A stretch of DNA of 64,000 nt from assembly GCA_007695045.1 (NCBI GenBank), contig REEP01000056.1:25422-89421 (forward strand), written 5' to 3'. Under the pieces are notes generated by a model. That model saw only the letters and a program-made list of their open reading frames with translations. It was not told the origin of the DNA and ran no database searches. Both the position numbers and the translations under genes were made by a program. Below, one piece after another: positions 18,823-28,511 of the stretch. The stretch comes from Rhodospirillales bacterium (GTDB lineage Bacteria > Pseudomonadota > Alphaproteobacteria > Rhodospirillales > Defluviicoccaceae). Positions within the stretch are counted from its first letter, which is position 1. Each line of letters starts with the position of its first letter.

Positions 18823-19778
18823 TCGGCAGCCTTGGAAACCCCGGCGGATTCTTCTTTGCCCAGATAGATGTTGATGATCCGGGTCAGCATGTCGATGGCC
18901 TCGTCCCGCGGCCGCTGGAAGGTGTTGCGGCCGATGATCGAGCCATTGCCGCCACCATCACGGATATCGCGGGCGTCCTGGTACACTTGATCGGCCCCCT
19001 TCTTGGCACCGCCCGAGAACACTACCAGCCGGCGGCTGTTGAACGCGGCCTGCATGCAATGGCGGACGCGAGCCGCCTGGGTCGAGATGTCGATCCCCTC
19101 GGACTCATACACCTTCTTGGCTTCCGGCTGCTCGATGAAGTCGGTCGGCAGCTTGATTTTGATGATGTGCGCACCCAGCAGAGCCGCCATGTGAGCCGCG
19201 TAGACGGCGATGTCCACCGCGAGCTCACCATCCTTGGAGAGGTTGCCGCCGCGCGGATACGACCAGATCACCGTGGCAAGCCCCTTGGATTTGGCTTCCC
19301 GGCTCATCTCCCGGATTTCTTCCATCATCTCGAACGCGTCATCGGAGCTCGGATAGATGGTGAAGCCGATGGCGGCGCAGCCGAGACGGACCGCGTCGTC
19401 CACCGAGGCGGTGATCGCCTGACTCGGCGCTTCCTTGCTGCGGGCCAACGTGTTGGAGCTGTTGACCTTGAGGATCAGCGGAATCTGGCCGGCGTAGCTG
19501 TCGGCAATGGTTTCGACCATGCCGAGCGGCGTCGCGTAGGCGTTGAGGCCCGCGTCCACGGCGAGCTTGACATGGTACTCGGGGTCATAGCCCGCCGGAT
19601 TGGGAGCGAAGCTGCGGTGCGGACCATGCTCGAAACCCTGGTCCACCGGCAGGATGACCATCTTGCCTGTGCCGCCCAGCTTGCCGGTGCAGAGGATGCG
19701 GGCGATGTTCGCCTTGGTGCCCGGCGTATCACCCTCGTAGTTGGCGAGGATGTTCTTGACTGTCTTGGTAACCTTCAT
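18819..19778 (-). CDS. Fructose-bisphosphate aldolase, class I (FbaB/DhnA type)
   Basis: This Schiff-base aldolase cleaves fructose 1,6-bisphosphate in glycolysis or forms it in gluconeogenesis. The 319-aa protein has the DeoC/FbaB fold: [28 protein letters not shown], the catalytic Lys region [12 protein letters not shown], and the phosphate-binding VFSGGAKKG and [13 protein letters not shown]. It is unrelated to class II zinc aldolases. Four-base overlaps with the upstream unknown gene and downstream thiE indicate a tightly coupled operon. Confidence 0.95.
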   Translation of the reverse strand: MKVTKTVKNILANYEGDTPGTKANIARILCTGKLGGTGKMVILPVDQGFEHGPHRSFAPNPAGYDPEYHVKLAVDAGLNAYATPLGMVETIADSYAGQIPLILKVNSSNTLARSKEAPSQAITASVDDAVRLGCAAIGFTIYPSSDDAFEMMEEIREMSREAKSKGLATVIWSYPRGGNLSKDGELAVDIAVYAAHMAALLGAHIIKIKLPTDFIEQPEAKKVYESEGIDISTQAARVRHCMQAAFNSRRLVVFSGGAKKGADQVYQDARDIRDGGGNGSIIGRNTFQRPRDEAIDMLTRIINIYLGKEESAGVSKAAE

Positions 19779-20392
19779 AACCTGATCTCCCCGGTTGTGG
19801 AAAAGCCGTGAAATACCGTCCCATGCGACTCAGATACACGAGGCTCCCCCCGTTGGCAACTCGGGTGGGCGGCCTCGACACACGATTTCACGCCGTCGGC
19901 GAGCCAGTTTCGGCACGCCGCGGCGACTTCCGCAGGATCCCCGCCCGCCGGCACCGCCGCCAAGTCCAATGCCGGCGACGGGTCCTCGTCCATTGACCGG
20001 CCCTGGCCTTCAGCAATGGCCGCAACCCGCCGATACCCAGCCACGGCCGGGTCCAGGCGGACACGGTCGATGCCGTGGCGCAAGGCCGAGAGCGCGTCGC
20101 CTGGTTCAGCCTCGCAATCGAGCACGGCAACCATATCGGCCGCCGGAACGGACGTGCGCGCGGCCTCGACCATGGCCTTGAAGACGCCGGGCCCGAGCAC
20201 GCGAGCGGCCCCCGGTTCACTGCGAACCGTGACCGGCACACCGAGCGACGCCGCGGCTTCGGCCACAGCCATGATGTGCGCCAAGTGGTGGACGATAACC
20301 GCCTTGCGGATCCGTGTCGGCCGGTTGGCTGTCGGCCGGTTGGCTGTCGGCCGGTTGGCTGTCGGCGGGTTCGCTGTCGGGGCTTGGGTCAT
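19775..20392 (-). CDS. Unknown protein with N-terminal PTANR repeats, between gap and aldolase genes
   Basis: This is a 205-aa protein I cannot assign. Residues 6-27 are four near-identical Pro-Thr-Ala-Asn-(Arg/Pro) repeats encoded by a 15-bp tandem repeat. After that comes a folded-looking part (KAVIVHHLAHIMAVAEAAASLGVPVTV, LGPGVFKAMVEAAR, VAVLDCEAEPGDALSALRHG), which resembles small conserved proteins found beside aldolase genes in alphaproteobacteria. That comparison is from memory and tentative. Its stop overlaps the aldolase ATG (ATGA). Confidence 0.75.
   Translation of the reverse strand: MTQAPTANPPTANRPTANRPTANRPTRIRKAVIVHHLAHIMAVAEAAASLGVPVTVRSEPGAARVLGPGVFKAMVEAARTSVPAADMVAVLDCEAEPGDALSALRHGIDRVRLDPAVAGYRRVAAIAEGQGRSMDEDPSPALDLAAVPAGGDPAEVAAACRNWLADGVKSCVEAAHPSCQRGEPRVSESHGTVFHGFSTTGEIRL
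20316..20375. repeat. 15-bp in-frame tandem repeat, 4 copies
   Basis: Three identical copies of GTCGGCCGGTTGGCT (20316-20330, 20331-20345, 20346-20360) are followed by a fourth with two changes (20361-20375). They encode the Pro-Thr-Ala-Asn repeats at the N-terminus of the unknown protein. Confidence 0.93.
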
Positions 20393-20456
20393 TAACCGAA
20401 ACTTCCGACCGCGATGCGCCCACAGGCGTTCCGGCCGGACCCTACGTCACGAGAAA

Positions 20457-20478
20457 GGGCGGGGTTTCAGCCCCGCCC
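20457..20478 (-). terminator. Rho-independent terminator after gap
   Basis: A perfect 9-bp GC stem (GGGCGGGGT/CAGCCCCGCCC, with a short central loop) is followed on the minus strand by TTTCTC, 32 bp past the gap stop codon. It separates gap from the unknown gene-aldolase-thiE group. Confidence 0.75.
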
Positions 20479-20510
20479 TCAACTCAATCCAGTGCCATCA
20501 CGGCGTCGGC

Positions 20511-21515
20511 TCAGAGGCCGGCGAACAAGCTGGCGGTGTCGCACATGCGGTTGGAGAAGCCCCATTCGTTGTCATACCAGGCAACGATGCGCACCAGGGT
20601 GCCATCGACCACCTGGGTCTGGCTGCCGTCGAAGATGGAACTCCGCGGATCGTGGTTGAAGTCAATGGAAACCAGCGGCTCCGTGTTGTAGCCGAGGATG
20701 CCCTTGAGCGAACCGTTGGCGGCTTCCTCGATGGCGCCGTTGATCTCCTCCTTGCTGGTGGACTTCTTCGAGATGAACACCAAGTCGACCACCGAGACGT
20801 TGGGCGTCGGCACCCGGATGGCGGAACCATCGAGCTTGCCGGCCAAGTGCGGCATGACCAAGCCCACGGCGCGGGCGGCGCCGGTGGTGGTCGGGATCAT
20901 CGACAGCGCACCGCCGCGGGCCCGACGCAGATCCTTGTGAAGGGTGTCGAGGATCGGCTGGTCACCGGTGTAAGCATGAATGGTGGTCATGTAGCCGCGC
21001 TCGAGACCGATCAGCTTGTCGAGCACGAACACCGGCGGCGCCAAGCAGTTGGTGGTGCAGGACGCGTTGGAGATGACCTTGTCGTCCTTGGTCAGGACCT
21101 CATGGTTGACGCCATAAACAATCGTCTGGTCCGCGCCCTTCGACGGAGCGGAGACAATGACCTTTTTAGCGCCCGCCTCGAGATGCACCGCAGCCTTGTC
21201 CCGGTCCGAGAAAATGCCGGTGCATTCCATCACCAAGTCGACGCCGAGGTCCTTCCACGGCAGCTTGGTCGGATCGCGCTCGGCCAGACACTTGACGGAC
21301 TTGCCGTCTATGGTGATCTCCCCGTCGCCGGCCTTGACGTCGCCGGGAAACGTGCCGTGCACGGAATCGTACTTGAGCAAGTGTGCGTTGGTGCCGGCGG
21401 GACCGAGGTCGTTGACCGCCACAAACTCCACATCGTTGCGCCGGGCTTCCATCGCCGCCCGCACCACGAGCCGACCGATACGGCCGAAGCCGTTCACTCC
21501 TACTCGAACCGCCAT
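20511..21515 (-). CDS. gap: Glyceraldehyde-3-phosphate dehydrogenase
   Basis: This NAD(P)-dependent enzyme of central carbon metabolism oxidises glyceraldehyde-3-phosphate to 1,3-bisphosphoglycerate. The 334-aa product is complete: VGVNGFGRIGRLVVRAA (nucleotide binding), SNASCTTNCLAP with catalytic Cys near residue 152, HAYTGDQPILD and WYDNEWGFSNR. It has its own terminator. Usual neighbours tkt and pgk are not adjacent here; the divergent gene upstream is the small coiled-coil gene ahead of zapA. Confidence 0.98.
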   Translation of the reverse strand: MAVRVGVNGFGRIGRLVVRAAMEARRNDVEFVAVNDLGPAGTNAHLLKYDSVHGTFPGDVKAGDGEITIDGKSVKCLAERDPTKLPWKDLGVDLVMECTGIFSDRDKAAVHLEAGAKKVIVSAPSKGADQTIVYGVNHEVLTKDDKVISNASCTTNCLAPPVFVLDKLIGLERGYMTTIHAYTGDQPILDTLHKDLRRARGGALSMIPTTTGAARAVGLVMPHLAGKLDGSAIRVPTPNVSVVDLVFISKKSTSKEEINGAIEEAANGSLKGILGYNTEPLVSIDFNHDPRSSIFDGSQTQVVDGTLVRIVAWYDNEWGFSNRMCDTASLFAGL

Positions 21516-21755
21516 TCGTTACCTCCTCTGGAAAACTCTTAAAGCGTTAAAAACCCCCCCGCTCGGGAGAGGAGAGCGCCCCGGTGCGTCCGGCACGCCG
21601 GCCATCGCGCGGTGGCGCGGACCGAGTTTTTGCGACCAGCGCACCATTGTCGGATCGCCTCCCCGCGTCAACGGCTTTTTGCGGTTATAGGATTGGGGAG
21701 GAATTGGGGACGCTCGGCCGTTGACGGCCGCTTTTCAGCCTGCTTATGGTGGACC

Positions 21756-22049
21756 ATGGGGTTGCAAAAGCCTGCGCAGAGCCATTTCGAGAACACGTCA
21801 CAACCCGAGGACGGCTCGATCGGACAGGCGGTTGCGCGTTTGCGTCAGGCCGTCCACACCCTGGAACAGTCTGCCGCCACGGCGCTCGCCCGGGACGCAG
21901 AACAGGCAAGGGCTCTTCGCGACGTGGGCCGGGACAGCGACGATGTCTCGGCGCGACTTGACGCCGCCATCAGCCGTCTGCGCCACTTGGTCGGTGACGA
22001 ACCCGGGGTCGGTGACGAACCCGGGGTCGGTGACGAACCGGGGCCTTGA
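21756..22049 (+). CDS. Small coiled-coil protein upstream of zapA (DUF4164-like)
   Basis: The 97-aa product from ATG 21756 (MGLQKPAQSHFENTSQPEDG) has a heptad-like helical middle (IGQAVARLRQAVHTLEQSAATALARDAEQ...LDAAISRLRHLV), consistent with a coiled coil. It ends in three copies of a Gly-Asp-Glu-Pro-Gly-Val hexapeptide encoded by an 18-bp tandem repeat. Short coiled-coil genes just before zapA are common in alphaproteobacteria, and a role in division has been assumed rather than shown. The upstream in-frame extension is not convincing. Confidence 0.7.
   Translation: MGLQKPAQSHFENTSQPEDGSIGQAVARLRQAVHTLEQSAATALARDAEQARALRDVGRDSDDVSARLDAAISRLRHLVGDEPGVGDEPGVGDEPGP
21990..22043. repeat. 18-bp in-frame tandem repeat, 3 copies
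   Basis: Three copies of an 18-bp unit, GTCGGTGACGAACCCGGG, lie at 21990-22007, 22008-22025 and 22026-22043; the last has one change. They form the C-terminal tail of the coiled-coil protein. Confidence 0.93.
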
Positions 22050-22124
22050 GGGCCGATCGCGGTGCGCGCCTTCGGCCGACGACGGCCCGGGTAGGCGGAC
22101 GGGCGAGGCCGAGGGGATATAAGC

Positions 22125-22460
22125 GTGGGTCTGGTATCGGTTACGGTCAACGGAACATCCTACGATCTCGCCTGCGGCGAGGGCGAAGAGGAACGTGTCA
22201 TCCATCTCGCCCGCTATGTAGACGGCAAGGTTGCCGCCATCGCCTCGACCATCGGCCAAGCGGGGGAGGCACGGCTTCTGCTGATGGCGGCCCTGGTGAT
22301 CACCGACGAAATGTGGGACGCCGCCGCCGAACTGCGGTCATTGCGTGCCGCCGGCCGGGGCGGCGTGACAGATGGCGAGGACGACCGCGCTCTCGGCGCC
22401 GACATCCAGGCGTTGGCCGAAAAAATCGAGAGCATTGCCGCACGCTTGCGCGCGCCATAG
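22125..22460 (+). CDS. zapA: Cell division protein ZapA
   Basis: ZapA binds FtsZ and bundles protofilaments at the Z-ring. The 111-aa protein starts (GTG) with VSVTVNGTSYDLACGEGEEERVIHLARYVD, the ZapA N-terminal globular domain. A helix follows (EARLLLMAALVITDEMWDAAAELRSLR), then a C-terminal coiled coil (DIQALAEKIESIAARL). Its position directly before 6S RNA and 5-formyltetrahydrofolate cyclo-ligase is the classical order. Confidence 0.9.
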   Translation: MGLVSVTVNGTSYDLACGEGEEERVIHLARYVDGKVAAIASTIGQAGEARLLLMAALVITDEMWDAAAELRSLRAAGRGGVTDGEDDRALGADIQALAEKIESIAARLRAP

Positions 22461-22507
22461 ATTGTGTTGCAGGGACGGTAGCTGCGGTGCACGACCGGTC
22501 ATATTAA

Positions 22508-22640
22508 TCCCTGGGGCCAACAGTGATCTCGACGGGAGCTGTCCCTGCCGGACCCCTGGGTCCGGTACACGGCGCCCACCTGCTGACGCAGGCCACAGAG
22601 GATCACCTGACCGTCGGCTCATGTGGCGCCGTCTCGCCCG
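22508..22640 (+). ncRNA. ssrS: Candidate 6S RNA (ssrS)
   Basis: This sequence fills the zapA to cyclo-ligase gap, where 6S RNA is encoded in most proteobacteria. A long-range helix can be drawn: GGGCC (22514-22518) with GGCTC (22616-22620), and CAGTGATC (22521-22528) with GATCACCTG (22601-22609, one bulge). These enclose internal hairpins CCGGACCC/GGGTCCGG and CCTGC/GCAGG. That rod-like fold with an internal bubble fits the RNA polymerase-binding 6S architecture. The ends are approximate and no covariance search was possible. Confidence 0.62.
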
Positions 22641-22699
22641 CCGCTCGGTTTGCCGTATTCACGTCGTGTGCATTACCGCCTGTCGAATGGGAGCCGTCC

Positions 22700-23317
22700 A
22701 TGCCACCGTTGGTCTCGCCGCATGCTGACGTTGCCGGCGCCGATGCAAAGCGCACGCTGCGCCGGCGGATGCGGGCACTCCGGCTGGTGGCGGACCAGAA
22801 GACCGGTCCCGATGGCGCCATGGCCCTCGTCGGCCACGTCATGGGAGCGTTGGACTCCCTCGGCATCCGCAAAGATACGATCGTTGCGGGCTACTGGCCG
22901 ATCGTGACGGAGATCGACGTTCGACCACTGTTGGCCCGGCTGGAACACATCGGTGCACGGGCCGCTCTGCCGGTGTTGACGGCGCCGGACGCGCCGCTGA
23001 TGTTTCGGCACTGGACACTCTCCGACGACCTGGAGGACGGACCGCGCGGGACCCGCCAGCCCGGCGCCGCGGTGCCGACCGTGATCCCCGACGTCGTGCT
23101 GGTTCCGTTGCTGGCGGTGGACCCCAGAGGCTGTCGCCTGGGACAGGGTGGTGGCCACTACGATCGGACATTGGCGGCCCTTCGCGATATCCGCCCCATC
23201 GTCGCCGTCGGGGTCGGCTACGCCGTTCAACTCGTCGACCGGGTTCCCGAGGAGGCCTGCGATCAGCGGATGGACTGGATCCTGACCGACGCGGGTTTGG
23301 TGCGAGCCGGCGCATGA
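22700..23317 (+). CDS. 5-formyltetrahydrofolate cyclo-ligase
   Basis: The enzyme converts 5-formyl-THF to 5,10-methenyl-THF using ATP, rescuing the storage folate. The 205-aa product from ATG 22700 has DAKRTLRRRMRALR near the start, GYWPIVTEIDVRPLL, and the C-terminal signature DVVLVPLLAVDPRGCRLGQGGGHYDRTLA. The longer upstream open frame would overlap the putative 6S RNA and is not protein-like. It overlaps the next gene by four bases. Confidence 0.93.
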   Translation: MPPLVSPHADVAGADAKRTLRRRMRALRLVADQKTGPDGAMALVGHVMGALDSLGIRKDTIVAGYWPIVTEIDVRPLLARLEHIGARAALPVLTAPDAPLMFRHWTLSDDLEDGPRGTRQPGAAVPTVIPDVVLVPLLAVDPRGCRLGQGGGHYDRTLAALRDIRPIVAVGVGYAVQLVDRVPEEACDQRMDWILTDAGLVRAGA

Positions 23318-24126
23318 GGGTTTTGTTCTGCGGCGACGTCGTAGGGCGGGCCGGACGCCGGGCCGTGCTCGACCACATCCCGGAAATACGCCGGCGGCTC
23401 GACCTGGACGTGGTGGTCGTCAACGGCGAGAACGCGGCGCACGGCTATGGCATCACCGCCGACATTTGCCGAAAGTTCTTTGACGCCGGCATCGACGTGA
23501 TCACGGGCGGCAACCACAGCTGGGACCGGCGGGAGATCGTGCCCTTTATCGATGCGGACATCCGGCTGCTGCGCCCGCTGAACTATCCCGAGGGCACCCC
23601 GGGCTGGGGTGCGGCCATCTACCCGCTCAGGGACGGACGCAGCATCATGGTGTTCCAGGTCATGGGGCGGCTGTTCATGGACCCGCTGGACGACCCGTTC
23701 GCCGCGGCCGACCGGGCCCTGCTCAACCACCGGGTCGGCCAATCTGTCGATTGCATCATCGTCGACGTTCATGCAGAGGCCACCAGCGAAAAAGCGTCCA
23801 TGGGCGTGTTCCTGGACGGCCGGGTCTCCCTGGTCGCCGGAACCCATACCCATGTACCCACCGCCGACGGCCGCATCCTGCCCGGCGGCACCGCCTATAT
23901 CACCGATATCGGCATGTGCGGCGACTATGATTCCGTGATCGGCATGAACAAGGAACAGGCGGTCGCCCGCTTCATCCGCAAGATCCCGACCGGTCGGCTG
24001 GAACCGGCCGAGGGGGACGGCACCCTGTCGGCGGTGTTTCTCGAAACCGATCCCGACAGCGGCCTTGCCCGCACGTTCGCGCCCCTTCGCCTGGGCGGCC
24101 GCCTGCCCGAGGTGTGGCCCGCCTGA
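23314..24126 (+). CDS. YmdB/TIGR00282 family metallophosphoesterase
   Basis: The 270-aa dinuclear metal phosphodiesterase belongs to the family of Bacillus YmdB, which hydrolyses 2',3'-cyclic nucleotides in vitro. Metal-binding motifs are visible in order: FCGDVVGRAGR, VVNGENAAHGYGI, ITGGNHSWDRREI, IIVDVHAEATSEK and VAGTHTHVPTADGRILPGG. The length is standard. It is translationally coupled to the cyclo-ligase gene (ATGA overlap), as in many alphaproteobacteria. Confidence 0.92.
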   Translation: MRVLFCGDVVGRAGRRAVLDHIPEIRRRLDLDVVVVNGENAAHGYGITADICRKFFDAGIDVITGGNHSWDRREIVPFIDADIRLLRPLNYPEGTPGWGAAIYPLRDGRSIMVFQVMGRLFMDPLDDPFAAADRALLNHRVGQSVDCIIVDVHAEATSEKASMGVFLDGRVSLVAGTHTHVPTADGRILPGGTAYITDIGMCGDYDSVIGMNKEQAVARFIRKIPTGRLEPAEGDGTLSAVFLETDPDSGLARTFAPLRLGGRLPEVWPA

Positions 24127-24282
24127 CGACGGCGCGCGATGGCACCGAAAGCCGGCCGCGCCGTCGGCGGCCGGCCTCGCGGTTTGCGGCGGCAACCGAA
24201 ATCGCATATCTGAAAGCGGACGCAGGCGGGCAAACAACAGGGTGCCTGCCGGCACATCGGGCAACGGAGAGCACGGAAGGCC

Positions 24283-25032
24283 ATGGCAGGGCATTCGCAA
24301 TTCAAGAACATCATGTATCGCAAGGGCGCACAGGATGCCAAGCGCGGCAAGGTGTTCACCAAGCTCATCCGCGAACTCACGGTGGCGGCCCGGTCGGGAT
24401 TGCCCGATCCCGAGTTCAATCCACGCCTGCGCACGGCGATCATGGCCGCCAAGGCCGCCAATATGCCCAAGGACACGATGGAACGGGCCATTCGCCGCGG
24501 ATCCGGGGAGGACGGCGGCGACAGTTACGAAGAAGTGCGGTATGAGGGGTACGGTCCGGGCGGCGTCGCGGTCATTGTCGAGGCTCTCACCGACAACCGC
24601 AACCGCACCGCAAGCGAGGTGCGGGCCGCGTTCGGCAAGCACGGCGGCTCCCTCGGCGAGAGCGGCAGTGTCAGCTTCATGTTCGAACGGGTGGGTCTGA
24701 TCCACTACGCGCCCGGTGTCGCCGACGCCGAGGCCATGTTCGAGGCCGCGCTGGACGCGGGGGCGGACGACGTGGTCTCCAATGACGCGGGGCACGAGAT
24801 CACTTGCGCACCTGATTCGTTGAGTTCGGTGCGCGATGCTCTGGAGAGGCGGTTCGGCGCGGCGGACGTGGCGCGACTGGACTGGAAGCCCAGCATCACG
24901 GCCCCCGTCGACGAAGCCCAGGCCGAGACCCTGTTCAAGCTGCTGGACGCCCTCGACGACAGTGACGACGTGCAACGGGTGATGGCCAACTACGAGGTCG
25001 CCGACGACGTCCTCGAACGGCTCAGCGCCTGA
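24283..25032 (+). CDS. yebC: YebC/PmpR family protein (TACO1 homologue)
   Basis: The 249-aa protein starts [39 protein letters not shown], the invariant YebC opening. Three-domain architecture and [26 protein letters not shown] follow. YebC proteins have been described as transcription regulators and more recently as ribosome-associated factors that relieve stalling at proline stretches. The gene stands immediately before ruvC, as is typical. Confidence 0.95.
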   Translation: MAGHSQFKNIMYRKGAQDAKRGKVFTKLIRELTVAARSGLPDPEFNPRLRTAIMAAKAANMPKDTMERAIRRGSGEDGGDSYEEVRYEGYGPGGVAVIVEALTDNRNRTASEVRAAFGKHGGSLGESGSVSFMFERVGLIHYAPGVADAEAMFEAALDAGADDVVSNDAGHEITCAPDSLSSVRDALERRFGAADVARLDWKPSITAPVDEAQAETLFKLLDALDDSDDVQRVMANYEVADDVLERLSA

Positions 25033-25050
25033 TCGGGACGGACCGGGACG

Positions 25051-25548
25051 GTGCGGGTCATCGGCCTCGATCCGGGACTGCGCGCCACCGGCTGGGGCGT
25101 GATCGAGGCCGGATCCGGCCAGCTTCGCCATGTGGCCGATGGGGTGCTGCTGACCGATGCCGGCCGGTCGCTGCCGGAACGGCTGGTGCAGATCGCGGAT
25201 GGAATCGGTGCGTTGATTCGCGCGTTTGCGCCGGCCGAAGCCGCGGTGGAGGAAACCTTCGTCAACCGAAATCCCGTTTCCACCTTGAAGTTGGGACAGG
25301 CGCGGGGGATCGCGTTGCTGGTACCGGCGCAGGCTGGTATCCCGGTGACGGAGTACCTTCCGAATCTGGTGAAAAAGACCGTGGTCGGGACCGGCCATGC
25401 AGCCAAGGAGCAGGTGCAGATGATGGTGCGGACGCTGCTGCCCGGCGCGGTGCTGGCCAGCGCCGATGCGGCAGACGCGCTGGCCGTGGCCATCTGCCAC
25501 GCCCATCACCGCGCCACCCGAGCACGCCTCGCGGGGGTGCCGTCGTGA
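25051..25548 (+). CDS. ruvC: Holliday junction endonuclease RuvC
   Basis: RuvC resolves Holliday junctions by paired nicks at the end of homologous recombination. The 165-aa product starts at GTG with [16 protein letters not shown] (first catalytic Asp) and continues [22 protein letters not shown] (Glu) and [23 protein letters not shown], with the last acidic pair in [17 protein letters not shown]. It is followed by ruvA with a four-base overlap. Confidence 0.96.
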   Translation: MRVIGLDPGLRATGWGVIEAGSGQLRHVADGVLLTDAGRSLPERLVQIADGIGALIRAFAPAEAAVEETFVNRNPVSTLKLGQARGIALLVPAQAGIPVTEYLPNLVKKTVVGTGHAAKEQVQMMVRTLLPGAVLASADAADALAVAICHAHHRATRARLAGVPS

Positions 25549-26177
25549 TCGCCAGTCTTTCGGGCCGGGTGGACAGCATCGCTGACGGCTTCGCCGTGAT
25601 CGACGTGGGCGGTGTCGGTTATCTGGTGTTCTGCTCGGCGCGAACCCTGGCCGGGCTCGATGTCGGCACCGCGGTTCGCCTCCGCGTCGACACGGTAGTG
25701 CGGGACGACGGCATCCACCTCTACGGCTTCGCGGAGGAGGCGGAGCAACAGTGGTTTCGCCTGCTCAACACCGTCCAGGCGGTGGGCGGACGCGCCGCGC
25801 TGGCCCTTTTGTCGGTGCTGCCGCCGGACGCGCTGGCGTTATCCGTCGCCGCCGGCGACCGTCAGGCCTTGACCCGGGCGCCCGGCGTCGGTCCGCGTCT
25901 GGCCGCCCGCATCATCGCCGAACTCAAGGACAAGGTCGGCTCGATCCCCGTGCCGGCGACGGCTTCGACACCGGCGACCGCGCCCTTGTCGGGTGATGCC
26001 GGCGATGCCGTGGCGGCGCTGGTCAATCTGGGCTTCCGGCCGGGAGATGCGTTATCGGCTGTCGCTGCGGCGGCCCGGCAGCGGGGGCCCGGCGCCGGCG
26101 TCGAAACCCTGGTCCGTGACGGCCTTGCGGCGCTGGCACCCCAGGGGACGCCGCCCGAAGCGCGGGTTTCGTCATGA
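25545..26177 (+). CDS. ruvA: Holliday junction branch-migration protein RuvA
   Basis: RuvA binds four-way junctions as a tetramer and recruits RuvB. The 210-aa protein has the N-terminal OB domain ([28 protein letters not shown]), helix-hairpin-helix motifs ([42 protein letters not shown]) and a C-terminal RuvB-binding domain ([24 protein letters not shown]) after an Ala/Thr-rich linker. It overlaps ruvC and ruvB by four bases each. Confidence 0.96.
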   Translation: MIASLSGRVDSIADGFAVIDVGGVGYLVFCSARTLAGLDVGTAVRLRVDTVVRDDGIHLYGFAEEAEQQWFRLLNTVQAVGGRAALALLSVLPPDALALSVAAGDRQALTRAPGVGPRLAARIIAELKDKVGSIPVPATASTPATAPLSGDAGDAVAALVNLGFRPGDALSAVAAAARQRGPGAGVETLVRDGLAALAPQGTPPEARVSS

Positions 26178-27292
26178 CCGACGCCCAGGATCAGGCCGGA
26201 ATCGACGCGGCGCGACTCGTGCAATCTCCCGAGCCGCGTCATGTGGATGGCGGGTTCGCCCCCGGCGACGGGGCCGAGACCGGCATCCGCCCGGTGACGC
26301 TTGCGGCGTTCGTCGGCCAACGGCCGGTGTGCGAGAACCTGGCGGTGTTCATCGCCGCTGCCCGTCAGCGGGAGGAGGCCATGGACCATGTCCTCCTGCA
26401 CGGCCCACCCGGTCTCGGCAAGACCACGCTGGCGCAAATCGTGGCGCACGAACTGGGCGTGGGATTTCGCGCGACATCGGGCCCCGTCCTGGCCCGACCC
26501 GGTGATCTGGCCGCCATTCTCACCAATCTGCAGCCGCGCGATGTCCTGTTCGTGGACGAGATTCATCGTCTGCCGGCCACGGTGGAGGAAATCCTCTACC
26601 CCGCCATGGAGGACTTCAAGCTCGACTTGGTCATCGGCGAAGGACCGGCGGCGCGCACGATCCGGATCGACCTGCCGCCCTTTACCCTGATCGGCGCCAC
26701 GACGAGGTCGGGCCTGATCACCCGGCCGCTGCGCGAGCGCTTCGGCATTCCGCTCCGTCTGCAATTCTACACCACGGCCGAACTGGAGTGCATCGTCACC
26801 CGCGGTGCCGGCATCCTCGGGCTCGATGTGGCCCCGGCCGGCGCGGCGGAGATCGCCCGACGCGCACGCGGCACGCCGCGGGTTGCGGTGCGGTTGCTGC
26901 GCCGGGTGCGGGACTTCGCCGCGGTGGCCGGACGCACCCGGGTGGACCGGGCGGCGGCGGATGCCGCACTCGGGCGGCTGGAGATCGACGATGCCGGTCT
27001 CGACGCCATGGACCGCCGCTACCTCGGTTGCATCGCCGAACACTATGGTGGTGGCCCGGTGGGCGTGGAGACACTGGCCGCGGCCCTGGCCGAACAACGC
27101 GACAGCATCGAGGACGTGATCGAACCCTTTCTGATGCAGCAGGGACTGTTGATGCGCACGCCGCGCGGCCGCATGCTGGCACCCGGCGGATACCGCCATC
27201 TGGGACTGCCGGTGCCGCAGATGCCGTCGCAGCTGGCGATGCTGTTCGACGAGGGGGCCGAGATCCCCGAGGGCGACCATGATGGTGCCTGA
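26174..27292 (+). CDS. ruvB: Holliday junction branch-migration ATPase RuvB
   Basis: This AAA+ motor drives branch migration with RuvA. The 372-aa protein has an N-terminal extension of about 35 residues and then the RuvB core: [15 protein letters not shown], Walker [13 protein letters not shown] near residue 77, Walker [14 protein letters not shown], sensor 1 [18 protein letters not shown], and the C-terminal winged helix ([23 protein letters not shown]). The last codons overlap the ybgC start. Confidence 0.97.
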   Translation: MTDAQDQAGIDAARLVQSPEPRHVDGGFAPGDGAETGIRPVTLAAFVGQRPVCENLAVFIAAARQREEAMDHVLLHGPPGLGKTTLAQIVAHELGVGFRATSGPVLARPGDLAAILTNLQPRDVLFVDEIHRLPATVEEILYPAMEDFKLDLVIGEGPAARTIRIDLPPFTLIGATTRSGLITRPLRERFGIPLRLQFYTTAELECIVTRGAGILGLDVAPAGAAEIARRARGTPRVAVRLLRRVRDFAAVAGRTRVDRAAADAALGRLEIDDAGLDAMDRRYLGCIAEHYGGGPVGVETLAAALAEQRDSIEDVIEPFLMQQGLLMRTPRGRMLAPGGYRHLGLPVPQMPSQLAMLFDEGAEIPEGDHDGA

Positions 27293-27758
27293 TCAGGCCA
27301 GTGCCGACGCGCCGGGCGATCTTCGGGGGCTGGCACACGTCCTGCCGGTGCGCATTTATTTCGAGGACACTGATGCCTCGGGCATCGTCTATAATGCCAA
27401 TTATCTCATGTTCGCGGAACGGGCCCGCACCGAGATGCTGAGGCGGATCGGCGTCACCCATCCGACCATGATCCGACAGCATGGCCGGGCTTTCGCGGTA
27501 CGTCGTTGCGAGGCGGATTTTGTCAAGCCGGCGCGACTGGACGACCTGCTCGAAGTGCACTCGCGGTTGCGGGACCTGCGCGGGGCATCCGTCGTCCTGG
27601 ACCAGGACATCGTGCGGGCCGGTGACGTGCTGGTGCGGATGCGATTCACCCTCGCCTGTATGGCCAACGACGGCCGGGCCGCGCGCATCCCCCGCGGCAT
27701 CCGGGACGCCCTTGCCGGTTTCGTGATCGCCGGATCGGGGAATGGAACCACAGGATGA
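27279..27758 (+). CDS. ybgC: Tol-Pal-associated acyl-CoA thioesterase YbgC
   Basis: This hot-dog fold thioesterase is encoded at the head of Tol-Pal operons. The 159-aa protein shows [39 protein letters not shown], with the catalytic Asp of the 4HBT family. [29 protein letters not shown] follows. It is followed directly by tolQ and probably co-transcribed from the ruv side, as it overlaps ruvB by 14 bp. Confidence 0.94.
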   Translation: MMVPDQASADAPGDLRGLAHVLPVRIYFEDTDASGIVYNANYLMFAERARTEMLRRIGVTHPTMIRQHGRAFAVRRCEADFVKPARLDDLLEVHSRLRDLRGASVVLDQDIVRAGDVLVRMRFTLACMANDGRAARIPRGIRDALAGFVIAGSGNGTTG

Positions 27759-27771
27759 ACGGCTGGCAGCG

Positions 27772-28506
27772 ATGGAAAGCGGAGCAATCGAAGCGGTAAC
27801 CCTGAGCGGCAGCATCGCCGCGCAGGATCTCTCCATCTGGTCACTGGTGTGGCAGGCCGACCCGGTGGTCAAGGCGGTGATCGTGGTGCTGGTCGTCGCC
27901 TCGATCTGGTGCTGGGCCATCATCTTCGACAAGGCGCTGACATTGCGCCGGCTCAACAGCCGGGCCAGCCAGTTCGAGGACACGTTCTGGTCGGGCAGCG
28001 CCCTGGACGATCTCTACGACCGGCTCGCCGACCGGCCGCCGGATCCGATGTCGGCGGTGTTCGTGGCCGCCATGCGGGAATGGCGACGATCGGACGCACG
28101 CCCGAGCGAGAACGGCCTGTCGGCCGCCATCAACCTGGAAAGCCGGCTTGAGCGGGTGATGCAGCTCACCCTGACGCGGGAGACCGGGCGGCTGGAACGG
28201 CAGATGACCATGCTCGCCTCCACCGGCGCCACGGCACCGTTCATCGGCCTGTTCGGCACGGTCTGGGGAATCATGCACAGCTTCCAGGCGATCGGCGTCA
28301 CCGGCAGCACCAGCCTTGCGGTGGTGGCGCCGGGCATCGCCGAGGCGCTGTTCGCCACCGCGCTGGGACTGCTCGCGGCGATTCCGGCGGTGATCGCCTA
28401 CAACAAGCTGTCCCGGTCGATCGATCAGTATGCCGGCCGGGTGGACGGCTTCGCCGGGGAGTTCCTGGCAATCCTCGCCCGCCACAGCGGCAAGGACAAG
28501 GACTGA
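27772..28506 (+). CDS. tolQ: TolQ, inner-membrane proton-channel subunit of the Tol-Pal system
   Basis: TolQ with TolR uses the proton motive force to energise TolA and constrict the outer membrane during division. The protein has three membrane segments (near residues 27-50, 145-170 and 180-205 of the 244-aa form) and the MotA/ExbB core [19 protein letters not shown]...[21 protein letters not shown] start it at ATG 27772 ([11 protein letters not shown]) by family length; ATG 27742 is also in frame and overlaps ybgC by 17 bp. Confidence 0.95.
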   Translation: MESGAIEAVTLSGSIAAQDLSIWSLVWQADPVVKAVIVVLVVASIWCWAIIFDKALTLRRLNSRASQFEDTFWSGSALDDLYDRLADRPPDPMSAVFVAAMREWRRSDARPSENGLSAAINLESRLERVMQLTLTRETGRLERQMTMLASTGATAPFIGLFGTVWGIMHSFQAIGVTGSTSLAVVAPGIAEALFATALGLLAAIPAVIAYNKLSRSIDQYAGRVDGFAGEFLAILARHSGKDKD

Positions 28507-28511
28507 GCCCG

